Source: Nocardioides alkalitolerans DSM 16699
GTDB taxonomy: Bacteria; Actinomycetota; Actinomycetes; Propionibacteriales; Nocardioidaceae
Assembly (NCBI RefSeq): GCF_000426525.1
Contig: NZ_AUFN01000012.1
Coordinates: 62,001 to 126,000, forward strand
DNA: 64,000 bases
Direction of reading: 5' to 3'
The position numbers and the translations under genes were made by a program. The notes under the pieces were generated by a model that searched no databases, was not told where the DNA came from, and worked only from the letters and a program-made list of their open reading frames with translations. Positions 35,934 to 42,594 of the stretch are shown one piece after another (position 1 is the stretch's first letter; every line of letters starts with the position of its first letter).

Positions 35934-36146
35934 ATGAGCAGCCGCACCTACCGCGTCACGGAGATCGTCGGGACGTCGCCCGAGGGCATCGACCAGGCGA
36001 TCCGCAACGGCGTCGAGCGGGCGGGCAAGACGCTCCGCCACCTCGATTGGTTCGAGGTCAGCCAGGTGCGCGGCCACGTGAAGGACGGTCAGGTCGACCA
36101 CTTCCAGGTGTCCCTCAAGGTCGGCTTCCGCCTCGAGGACGACTGA
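35934..36146 (+). CDS. Dodecin
   Basis: 70 residues from ATG 35934 with CGAGGAG upstream. Dodecins are dodecameric flavin or CoA storage proteins; HLDWFEVSQVRGHVKDG contains the flavin-stacking Trp, and FQVSLKVGFRLED is the C-terminal strand. It is the last recognisable host gene before the prophage and is followed by a strong terminator. Confidence 0.93.
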   Translation: MSSRTYRVTEIVGTSPEGIDQAIRNGVERAGKTLRHLDWFEVSQVRGHVKDGQVDHFQVSLKVGFRLEDD

Positions 36147-36165
36147 TCCTCCTCGCCGCCGTGCG

Positions 36166-36202
36166 GCGGACGCGCGGGAGCACCGCCTCCCGGCGCGTCC
36201 GC
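36166..36202 (+). terminator. Hairpin terminator after dodecin
   Basis: GCGGACGCGC-GGGAG at 36166-36180 pairs with CTCCC-G-GCGCGTCCGC at 36186-36202 around a CACCGC loop, a 15-bp stem with one bulged G. It lies 20 bp past the dodecin stop and marks the likely end of host transcription before the prophage. Confidence 0.75.
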
Positions 36203-36270
36203 TTATGCGTACGCGGAAGTAAGTCGGTCGGCCGGATCGGTGCGCTCCCGCAGCTCACGGCGGTCGCGGC

Positions 36271-36708
36271 ATGAGCGCGCCGACCTTGCTGGCGCTCGCG
36301 TCGCACGTCGCTCTGCGCCACCCCGACGACTACCCTGCCGGCACCTGCGTCGCGTGGATGGATGCCGCAGACCGCGTGTGCGGTAAGCCCGCCACCTACC
36401 TCTGCGCCCGTCACGAGAAGGCTGCCCGCGCCCGCGTCGAGAAGGCCGTCGAGCGGGAGAACGCTCGCCGCGCCAAGGCCCAGGCCGCCGCGCCCGCGCG
36501 CCGTGTCGCCCTCGCAGCTGAGCTCGAGGAGGTCGAGGCTCGGCTGAACCGGATCGACCCCCTGCGCCGCGAGTCGACCACGGACGGCGCGGTCGTGAAC
36601 ACGCCCCTCGCGACTCGCCTCCCCTCGGACTCCCGCATCGCCGAGCTTGCCCAGCTCCACGAGCGGCGTGAGCGCCTTGCACGCGATCTCGCGGCGGTGT
36701 CGGCGTGA
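36271..36708 (+). CDS. Hypothetical protein with N-terminal Cys/His cluster and coiled coil
   Basis: 145 residues from ATG 36271. Residues 25-50 (GTCVAWMDAADRVCGKPATY followed by LCARHEK) have three Cys and one His in a zinc-finger-like spacing. Residues 50-145 are Ala-, Arg- and Glu-rich and predicted helical, with heptad-like runs. Not recognised. It overlaps the next small gene by GTGA and lies on the integrase strand, suggesting a short early or lysogeny transcript. Confidence 0.6.
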   Translation: MSAPTLLALASHVALRHPDDYPAGTCVAWMDAADRVCGKPATYLCARHEKAARARVEKAVERENARRAKAQAAAPARRVALAAELEEVEARLNRIDPLRRESTTDGAVVNTPLATRLPSDSRIAELAQLHERRERLARDLAAVSA

Positions 36709-36809
36709 GCGCGCTCCTGGTGCTCGTCGTGCTCGCCCTGGCGTGGGCGCCGGTCGTCGCGTGGGTCGCGACACGCCGCGACACGCCCGAGCGCCCCCGC
36801 GTGTCGTAA
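36705..36809 (+). CDS. Predicted 34-residue single-pass membrane protein
   Basis: GTG 36705 overlaps the previous stop by four bases (GTGA), which suggests coupled translation. The product starts MSALLVLVVLALAWAPVVAW, one membrane helix, followed by a basic tail VATRRDTPERPRVS. The TAA stop (36807-36809) lies inside the palindrome at 36806-36825. Too short to classify; it could be a small phage membrane factor or a chance frame. Confidence 0.45.
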   Translation: MSALLVLVVLALAWAPVVAWVATRRDTPERPRVS

Positions 36810-36825
36810 CGATGCGCATCGTTAC
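36806..36825. promoter_or_regulatory. Perfect 20-bp palindrome upstream of the integrase gene
   Basis: GTAACGATGCGCATCGTTAC is a perfect inverted repeat without spacer, 73 bp before the integrase ATG. It is far less GC-rich than the surroundings. This is the form of a dimer-binding operator (repressor or excisionase) or of an integrase arm-type site. No second copy was noticed in the window. Confidence 0.5.
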
Positions 36826-36898
36826 CTCGTTGACGCCTGTCCCCGCTGCATCCCGAGGCGTCCGGCACGAGGGCGCCGCGACGCACGGGGGTGCGCAC

Positions 36899-37690
36899 AT
36901 GACGATCACCGACCTAGACGAGTTCGAACGCTGGATGCGGGGAAGCGGGCTCAGCGAGAACACCATCAAGCAGCGCCGCACCTTCGCCGAGGGCCGCCTG
37001 AGAGACTGGGGCACCCTGCACGTCGGCCCCGACATCGCCGCCGGATGGGTCGGCGCCCACTCCGGGTGGACCCGCTCGACGTACGTCAACCACCTCACGA
37101 GCGTCTACGGGTGGATGCTCGAGACCGGCCAGATCGAGGCCTCGCCAATCGCGCGGGTCCGGCGCGGGCCCCGTCCCCGACCGAAGCCGAAGCCGCTGTC
37201 GCAGAAGGAGCTCATGCTGGTGCTCGGCGCGACCGAGGGGAACCTGCGCGCCTGGATTCTGCTGGGGTCGTACGCCGGTCTGCGGTCGTTCGAGATCGCC
37301 AAGTTCCGGGGCGAGGACATCACAGAGTCGATGCTGTACGTCGTCGGGAAGGGCGGCACCGACGAGGCGATCCCCACCCACGAGGTCCTGTGGGAGCTGG
37401 CGCAGCACTACCCGCGCGCCGGCTACTGGTTCCCGTCGCCCCACCACGCCCGCGACCACGTGTCGGCGCAGCTGGTGGGCCTGCGGGTGCGGCACCTGTT
37501 CCGGGACCTCGGGCTCACCGGCTCGATCCACCGGTGCCGCGCCACGTTCGGGACGAACCTGCTCCGGAACGGGAAGAACATCCGCGTGATCCAGCAGTTG
37601 ATGAGGCACGCGTCGGTCGCGACCACGCAGCACTACCTCGGGGTGACGAACGACGAGCTGCGTGACGCGATCGGGTCGCTCGCGGCGTAG
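36899..37690 (+). CDS. int: Tyrosine recombinase (phage integrase)
   Basis: 263 residues from ATG 36899; ATG 36812, inside the palindrome, is an alternative in-frame start. The N-terminal SAM-like core-binding domain spans about 1-90 (WMRGSGLSENTIKQRRTF). Catalytic residues are visible: Arg in YAGLRSFEIAKF, Lys in VVGKGGTDEAIP, His-x-x-Arg in SIHRCRATFGTNLL, His in LMRHASVATTQHYLG and the nucleophile Tyr in the same motif. It lacks an arm-binding N-terminal domain, so it is short for a temperate-phage integrase. It is convergent with the lipoprotein gene. Confidence 0.93.
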   Translation: MTITDLDEFERWMRGSGLSENTIKQRRTFAEGRLRDWGTLHVGPDIAAGWVGAHSGWTRSTYVNHLTSVYGWMLETGQIEASPIARVRRGPRPRPKPKPLSQKELMLVLGATEGNLRAWILLGSYAGLRSFEIAKFRGEDITESMLYVVGKGGTDEAIPTHEVLWELAQHYPRAGYWFPSPHHARDHVSAQLVGLRVRHLFRDLGLTGSIHRCRATFGTNLLRNGKNIRVIQQLMRHASVATTQHYLGVTNDELRDAIGSLAA

Positions 37691-37691
37691 G

Positions 37692-38072
37692 TCAGCCGCG
37701 GGTGAAGTCGTCCGTCGGGGTGGGCGTGGCGTAGGCGCCCGCCTCGTTCCCGGGGTCGCAGATGATCGCGAGCTGGCCGGCGCGGTCGATCACGGGCGCG
37801 CCCTCGCGGGCGTACGCCACGCCGCCGTCCCACTGCACGTACCGGCCGTTGCCGTTCGTGCAGTCGAGGAACTTCGGGGCGACCGTCTCGCCGTCGTCGT
37901 CGCAGCCCTCGTAGGGGTCGGGGAGCACGGCGCCCGTCTCCCACGTCGAGGTGCAGTCCGGGAGCGTGGGGCCGGACTCGTCGGCGGTCGTGTCTTCGTC
38001 GCTGCCTCCGCTGCAGCTGGTGAGGGCGAGCAGGGCGGTGAGGGTAATGGCGGTCCGCGAGAGGGTCTTCAC
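37692..38072 (-). CDS. Prophage-encoded lipoprotein
   Basis: 126 residues from GTG 38072. A signal peptide with lipobox (TAITLTALLALTSC) is followed by an acidic linker and a small domain with four further Cys (DCTSTW, YEGCDDDG, LDCTNGNG, IICDPGN) that could form disulfides. It lies beyond the late-operon terminator and has no co-directional partner, so it is probably transcribed separately. Position and signal fit a lysogenic-conversion or superinfection-exclusion gene, which is inference. Confidence 0.75.
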   Translation of the reverse strand: MKTLSRTAITLTALLALTSCSGGSDEDTTADESGPTLPDCTSTWETGAVLPDPYEGCDDDGETVAPKFLDCTNGNGRYVQWDGGVAYAREGAPVIDRAGQLAIICDPGNEAGAYATPTPTDDFTRG

Positions 38073-38121
38073 GGCGGGCAACGCTAGCGGCCCTGGGTGG
38101 CCGCCGCGCCGGGAACGCACG

Positions 38122-38157
38122 AAAGCGCCCCGCCCCCTGCGTGAGGGGACGGGGCGC
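38122..38157 (-). terminator. Terminator of the phage late operon
   Basis: GCGCCCCGCCCC at 38125-38136 pairs with GGGG-A-CGGGGCGC at 38145-38157 (one bulged A). On the minus strand the hairpin is followed by TTTC, a short T-tract. It lies 19 bp after the holin-candidate stop, so it ends the leftward structural and lysis transcript. Confidence 0.75.
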
Positions 38158-38176
38158 AGCTCGTGGCGTACGGCGG

Positions 38177-38449
38177 TCAGGCGGGCGGGACGTCCGCCCG
38201 GTGGTCGCCGCCGGTCGGCTTGGGGGTGTTCGCCCGGGCGAGCAGCGCGGCCACGGCCGCCGCGGCGACGCCGACGCTGCCGAGCTCGTCGAGATCGACG
38301 GGCCCGATCGCGTCGACCTCGAAGACCGGGAGCACCCACACCAGCAGCGCGAGCAGACCAGCCACGATGAGCACGCCGTCGTACACGACCGCGCGGGCGT
38401 GCGGGGACAGCCGCTGCAGCCGGTCGAGCACCAGCCCTCCGAGGCCCAT
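38177..38449 (-). CDS. Holin candidate
   Basis: 90 residues from ATG 38449, whose first base overlaps the endolysin stop (TGATG). Two membrane segments, about residues 21-45 (VVYDGVLIVAGLLALLVWVL) and about 57-72 (VGVAAAAVAALLA), and a hydrophilic C-terminus. Size, two-helix layout and position after the endolysin match class II holins of actinophages. No specific family was identified by eye. Confidence 0.65.
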   Translation of the reverse strand: MGLGGLVLDRLQRLSPHARAVVYDGVLIVAGLLALLVWVLPVFEVDAIGPVDLDELGSVGVAAAAVAALLARANTPKPTGGDHRADVPPA

Positions 38450-39213
38450 CAGCTCGCCGCCTTGATCACGTCGTCGAGCTCGGTCCGGATCTGCTCGAGC
38501 TGGGCGACGAGCGCCGGGTCGCTCGTCGAGGCGAGCGCGGCGTCGACCTGGGCGGCGAGCGCGGTGAGGCTGGCGCCCTGGCCCTCGACGCCCTTCATGA
38601 GGTAGCCGAGCCACCGGCTCATGTTGGGGATGGCCTTCGCGACGTCGCGCACCAGACCGTGGATCTTCTCGACGGCGCCCTGGGTGGTGAGCACCCGGGC
38701 GTCGGTGCGCTTCGCCAGGGTGAGGAGCTCGTTCAGCTGGTCTTCGTACTGCGACATGTCGTCCTCCTGGACGTCGGTGGGGAGTGCGGTCGGGACCTCG
38801 ACGTCGGGGCCGTCGTCGGGGTCGTTGTCCTTGAGCCCGTTGCGGCCGGCGAGGTAGGCGGTCACCTGGCGGGCGGCGGACGGGGCGAGGGTCTTCGAGG
38901 CGAGTTCGACGAAGTGAATGTGTTCGTCGAAGCCCTGGGCGGGGGTGCGGAGCCACGCGATGAGGCCGGCCTCGCGGAGCGCCGTGAGGACCTTCCGCTT
39001 CACCTCGTGGGAGAAGTTCCTGGAGCGGACGTCGCCGACGCCGCCGCCGTCGTGGGTGCCGGCGGACGCTTCGGTGCCCTCGACGTAGGAGCCCTGGACG
39101 ATGACGAGCTTGATGCCGAGGCGGTTCTCGGCCCACCGGATCCGCTGGTGGGTGGTGTCGTCGAGCCGGAGGTCGCGGCCGGAGGTGTCCTGGCCGAGGT
39201 TGAGGATCGTCAC
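38449..39213 (-). CDS. Endolysin candidate, M15/LAS-type metallopeptidase domain with C-terminal coiled region
   Basis: 254 residues from GTG 39213 with GAGGAGG upstream. The zinc-site pattern of LAS peptidases is present: SAGTHDGGGVGDV gives His54-x6-Asp61, and DEHIHFVEL gives His98-x-His100. Residues about 140-254 (starting MSQYEDQLNELLTLAKRTDA) are helical and could aid wall binding or oligomerisation. Position next to a holin candidate supports lysis. It would cleave a peptide bond in peptidoglycan stems; the exact bond is unknown. Confidence 0.75.
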   Translation of the reverse strand: MTILNLGQDTSGRDLRLDDTTHQRIRWAENRLGIKLVIVQGSYVEGTEASAGTHDGGGVGDVRSRNFSHEVKRKVLTALREAGLIAWLRTPAQGFDEHIHFVELASKTLAPSAARQVTAYLAGRNGLKDNDPDDGPDVEVPTALPTDVQEDDMSQYEDQLNELLTLAKRTDARVLTTQGAVEKIHGLVRDVAKAIPNMSRWLGYLMKGVEGQGASLTALAAQVDAALASTSDPALVAQLEQIRTELDDVIKAAS

Positions 39214-39240
39214 GGGGTGCCTCCTCAGGCAGGGATGGGA

Positions 39241-39273
39241 ACGGCCGCCCGGTCGTGCTGGCCGGGCGGCCGT
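39241..39273 (-). terminator. Hairpin between tail-tip and lysis genes
   Basis: Perfect 12-bp stem: ACGGCCGCCCGG (39241-39252) pairs with 39262-39273 around a nine-base loop. It sits between the stop of the SGNH-type tail gene and the endolysin start. It may terminate part of late transcription so that lysis genes are expressed at a lower level, or be a processing site. Confidence 0.65.
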
Positions 39274-39314
39274 GGGGTGGGGTGGAGCCGGACTAACCGT
39301 GCAGATGGGCCGGG

Positions 39315-41153
39315 TCAGCCGACCGGCAGGTGCTCGTTCCACCACGCGGCCAGCACGGGCGCGAGCATGGCGTTCCACGCGGCGTTCGGGTGCACGCCGT
39401 CGGTGGTTCGGGTGGTCGCGCCGGACTGCCCGAGCTGGCCGTGCTGCGTGAGGTCGAAGACGGGGCCGCCGTAGCGCTGGCCGATCTCGAGAATCGCGGT
39501 ACGCACCGCCGCGGTGGTGGCGTGGTAGCCCTCGTTGGCCGGGGTGTAGAGGCTGTGGGGGGTCTCGAACGACACGGTGATCGAGGGCTTGGCCTCGAAG
39601 ACCTTGCCGAGCACGTAGTTGTACGCCCCGTACAGCGTGGCCCGGTCGGTCGAGGTGGGCGTGCCGATCGGCTTGTCACGGTCGTTGTAGCCGTGCGCGA
39701 AGTGCAGGTGCTTGATGTTCGCGATGCGGTCGATGATCCGGGCCTCGTAGGACTGACCGCCCCACCCGGGGAACGCGGCCTCGAGCTCGGCCTTGGTCGC
39801 GGAGAGCGAGCGGTCGCGGGTGCCGTCCCACACGATTCCGGACGAGCCGACGGCCTGGTTGTCGAGCGCCACGCCTGACTGTGCAGCGGCCTGGGTGACG
39901 TAGGAGTTGGCGATGGCCACCACCGACGTGCCGAGCGCGATCATCGGCAGGCCGGTGACGCGGGCACCGGGGAGCAGGTTGGCGGGCACCTTCCCGCCCG
40001 CGTCGAGGCGCGGGTAGCCGCCCGGCAGGTTCGCCCACCGCGACGCCACGACGACGGCCTCGTGGCTGGTGGTCCACGTGAGCGCGGGGAGGTACTGCGT
40101 CTGCACCTTCGGGTCGCTGGCCCCTGCGCCGGGGGTGATGGTGTCCCCGACCGCCGGGGCGGGGAAGTTGACGGCAGGCTGGTAGAGGACCGACCCGATG
40201 GCGGGGCCACCCGAGCCCGCCCAGTAGAGGCCGTTCGCAGCGACGTTGGTCGCGGTCCAGACACCCGGCACGTCGCCAGGCAGGAGCCGTAGGTACGACG
40301 TCGGGGTCCACGTGTAGGTCCCCGCCGTCGCCGCTGCCTGGGCGCCGCCTCGGTAGACCACCGTGTAGCCGCCCGAGCCGTTGGGCCGGTAGACGTAGAA
40401 CTCGATGGTGCGGGCGGCCTCGTCGTTGGCGACCCGGCCGGACATCGACCGGAGCACCGAGGGCTGCGTGATCTTGTGGGTGTCGGCTACCGCGATGAGG
40501 ACACGTCGACCGCCAGCGAAGTTCGCGGCTACCGGGTTCAGGGTGCCGAGGGTGACGGTCGGGGTGGCGGGCGGGGCGGTGTAGCCGTCGGAGACGCCCG
40601 CGATGGTGACCGCGGTCGACGCGGCCGCGGCGGCCGCCGCCCCGGCCTGGGTGACGACGTTCGGGTTGTTCGCGATCGCGTCCGAGGCGGCGGCCTGGGC
40701 GATCGGCGTGACGCCCTCAAGGATGACGCCGCCAGGGGCCATACCCTCGTCGATCGCGTCGTCGACCGCGCCATGCAGGGCCGTGTTCGCAGCACTGCCA
40801 TCGGTCGTCAGGTACGTCCCAACGGCCTGGTCGGCGGGCACCGCGTTGACGCCCGGGAGGCCGTCCGCCCCGGGCAGGCCAGCGGCGGCCAGCAGCCGGC
40901 GCGCACTGCGACCGGGGACCTGCACCCACAGACGGGTCACGCCGTCGGGGCCCTCGAACGCCGGGACGTCGCCCTCCGACCCTGCGCGTACGACGGTGAC
41001 CGGCTGGCCGTCGAGCAGCAAGTCGGTGACCGGCGCGCCGCCGACCTTGGCCGACCAGAGTGACAGGGCGATCGGGCCGGCGGGCTTGAGGAAGCCGGAG
41101 ACGTGCGCGGTGGCGACGTCGGCCAGCGTGCCGCCGAAGGTGTGTCGAGCCAT
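39315..41153 (-). CDS. Tail protein with C-terminal SGNH-hydrolase-like domain
   Basis: 612 residues from ATG 41153. The N-terminal 90 residues (MARHTFGGTLADVATAH, then LLLDGQPVTVVRAGS) resemble phage tail-fibre attachment domains; a long Ala/Thr/Gly-rich middle follows. The C-terminal 210 residues carry SGNH blocks: GTSVV with Ser410 (Thr in place of the usual Asp), HGYND with Asn490, and DGVHP with Asp585 and His588. Likely a receptor-binding protein that deacetylates or de-esterifies a surface glycan. Confidence 0.75.
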   Translation of the reverse strand: MARHTFGGTLADVATAHVSGFLKPAGPIALSLWSAKVGGAPVTDLLLDGQPVTVVRAGSEGDVPAFEGPDGVTRLWVQVPGRSARRLLAAAGLPGADGLPGVNAVPADQAVGTYLTTDGSAANTALHGAVDDAIDEGMAPGGVILEGVTPIAQAAASDAIANNPNVVTQAGAAAAAAASTAVTIAGVSDGYTAPPATPTVTLGTLNPVAANFAGGRRVLIAVADTHKITQPSVLRSMSGRVANDEAARTIEFYVYRPNGSGGYTVVYRGGAQAAATAGTYTWTPTSYLRLLPGDVPGVWTATNVAANGLYWAGSGGPAIGSVLYQPAVNFPAPAVGDTITPGAGASDPKVQTQYLPALTWTTSHEAVVVASRWANLPGGYPRLDAGGKVPANLLPGARVTGLPMIALGTSVVAIANSYVTQAAAQSGVALDNQAVGSSGIVWDGTRDRSLSATKAELEAAFPGWGGQSYEARIIDRIANIKHLHFAHGYNDRDKPIGTPTSTDRATLYGAYNYVLGKVFEAKPSITVSFETPHSLYTPANEGYHATTAAVRTAILEIGQRYGGPVFDLTQHGQLGQSGATTRTTDGVHPNAAWNAMLAPVLAAWWNEHLPVG

Positions 41154-41167
41154 GGTGGTGTCGCTCC

Positions 41168-41854
41168 TCAGGGCAGGACCGGGTCGAGGCCCGGCGGGTC
41201 GGTGGGGTCGGGCTCCGGCTCGGGCTCGGCGCACGTGACGGTCTGGGTGGTGCCGTCGGAGTAGGTGAAGACGAACGTGCCGGAACCGCCCGAGCACGAG
41301 ACGCCGACGACGCTCGTGCCGGCCGCTCCTGGCGCTCCGGTGGCTCCGGCGGGGCCGGGCTCTCCCTGCGGCCCTGCAGGGCCCGTGGCGCCCGGCTGGC
41401 CCGTCTCCCCGGGGGCGCCCTGCACGGACTCGCCCGGCACCCCGGCGGCGCCCGTGGGACCGGGCTCACCAGCCGCACCGGGCTCGCCGGGCACGCTCAC
41501 CCCGGGCGGCCCGATGGGACCGATGGGACCGCGCGGACCGGCCGGGCCGCGTGCGCCGACTTCGCCGGTCAAGCCCTGCAGCAGGGTCGCCACCGACGGC
41601 GGCTCGGCGGGGTCGACGACGGGCTCCTCGCCGAGGTCGACGACCTGGTCGGCCAGCGCGGCGGACGCGGACTGCTGGTCGACGAGCTGGGAGCGGAGGT
41701 CGCGCCGGTCGGCGGCGCCCACCTCGAACCGCTGGTTGGTCTGGCCGAGCTCGACGAGCAGCCACACGACGAGGCAGAGCGCCGACAGGCCAGTGACCCA
41801 CGCCAGCACGGAGATCGTGCGGGACGAGGGGACGGGCGGCTTGATCTTCATCAT
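41168..41854 (-). CDS. Membrane-anchored collagen-like protein
   Basis: 228 residues. One membrane helix near the N-terminus (about 14-37, [20 protein letters not shown]), then a short coiled region, then 28 Gly-X-Y triplets with two 2-residue interruptions (GVSVP, GESVQ). A C-terminal cap follows with two Cys (GVSCSGGSG and QTVTCAEP) and an acidic Pro-rich tail. The start overlaps the upstream gene's stop. Collagen-like regions are common in phage tail fibres, but a membrane anchor is unusual for one. Confidence 0.8.
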   Translation of the reverse strand: MMKIKPPVPSSRTISVLAWVTGLSALCLVVWLLVELGQTNQRFEVGAADRRDLRSQLVDQQSASAALADQVVDLGEEPVVDPAEPPSVATLLQGLTGEVGARGPAGPRGPIGPIGPPGVSVPGEPGAAGEPGPTGAAGVPGESVQGAPGETGQPGATGPAGPQGEPGPAGATGAPGAAGTSVVGVSCSGGSGTFVFTYSDGTTQTVTCAEPEPEPDPTDPPGLDPVLP

Positions 41855-42123
41855 GACGGCACTCCCGGGATGAGCACGACGAGCGTGATGATGTAGCCGA
41901 TGAGCCCCACGAGGGCGCCGGCCATGACCTGCCGACGGAACGCGTCGGCGTTGTCGAGGCGCTTCTCGAGAGGGCCGACCCGGAGGTCGTGCTCGCGCCG
42001 CGACACGTAGTCGTCGGAGAGCTTCTCGACGAGGTTGTCGACCTTCTCGACGAGCCGCTCGACGGACTTCGCCTGCTCCTCCATGCGGCGCACAAGCTCG
42101 CCGACCGATGGCTGCTCGCTCAT
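41851..42123 (-). CDS. XhlA-like coiled-coil membrane protein
   Basis: 90 residues from ATG 42123. Residues 8-45 form a coiled coil ([20 protein letters not shown]), then [17 protein letters not shown], and a C-terminal membrane helix (about 67-86, [20 protein letters not shown]). This layout matches the hemolysin XhlA/holin-associated family. It overlaps both neighbours by four bases. It may help in lysis or be a tail-associated membrane protein. Confidence 0.65.
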   Translation of the reverse strand: MSEQPSVGELVRRMEEQAKSVERLVEKVDNLVEKLSDDYVSRREHDLRVGPLEKRLDNADAFRRQVMAGALVGLIGYIITLVVLIPGVPS

Positions 42124-42593
42124 GCCGGAACCCCCGCCGGAATCCCCGGCTCTGCGGTGAGCCACGACGAGGGCGGGAACACGAGCGTCGGCATGGGGTC
42201 GCCGGTCAGCGCGCCGGAGATCCGGACCCGAATGTGGCCGTCGGGCTGGAACACGAAGCTGTAGTTGATCGTGCTGTTGAAGACGGGCGCGGCCTGGGTG
42301 GCGACGTTCGCCATGGGCCGGTGTCCCTCGGGGAGGTACGCCGCTGTCACGTACGTCGTCGTGGGGTGGCCGAGATAGGGCCGGACGCCGCCCGCGATGG
42401 TGACGAGGCGTCCCGACTTCTGCACGGTGACGGTCGCGGCCCATCCGCCGGCCGCCGCACCGGACTCGACGACGCTCTGGGAGATCGCTGCGTCGACGGA
42501 CTTCGCGAGCTGCTCGAAGTCGGGGGCGCCCCGGACGGGGTCGCCGCCCTCCTGGCCGTCGGGATACCAGATCCCGTTTGGGGTGAAGGGCAC
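42120..42593 (-). CDS. Minor tail/fibre protein, C1q-like or tail-needle type unknown
   Basis: 157 residues from GTG 42593, one base after the upstream stop. The N-terminus [20 protein letters not shown] is typical of actinophage minor tail proteins that begin with a trimer-attachment segment. The rest is beta-rich ([36 protein letters not shown]) like small fibre head domains. Exact function unknown; position between tail-tip and membrane proteins supports a virion role. Confidence 0.6.
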   Translation of the reverse strand: MPFTPNGIWYPDGQEGGDPVRGAPDFEQLAKSVDAAISQSVVESGAAAGGWAATVTVQKSGRLVTIAGGVRPYLGHPTTTYVTAAYLPEGHRPMANVATQAAPVFNSTINYSFVFQPDGHIRVRISGALTGDPMPTLVFPPSSWLTAEPGIPAGVPA

Positions 42594-42594
42594 G

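Noticed and set aside
36147..36270. tRNA gene as phage attachment site
   Set aside because: No cloverleaf or TPsiC-like segment could be built here; the only strong structure is the dodecin terminator.
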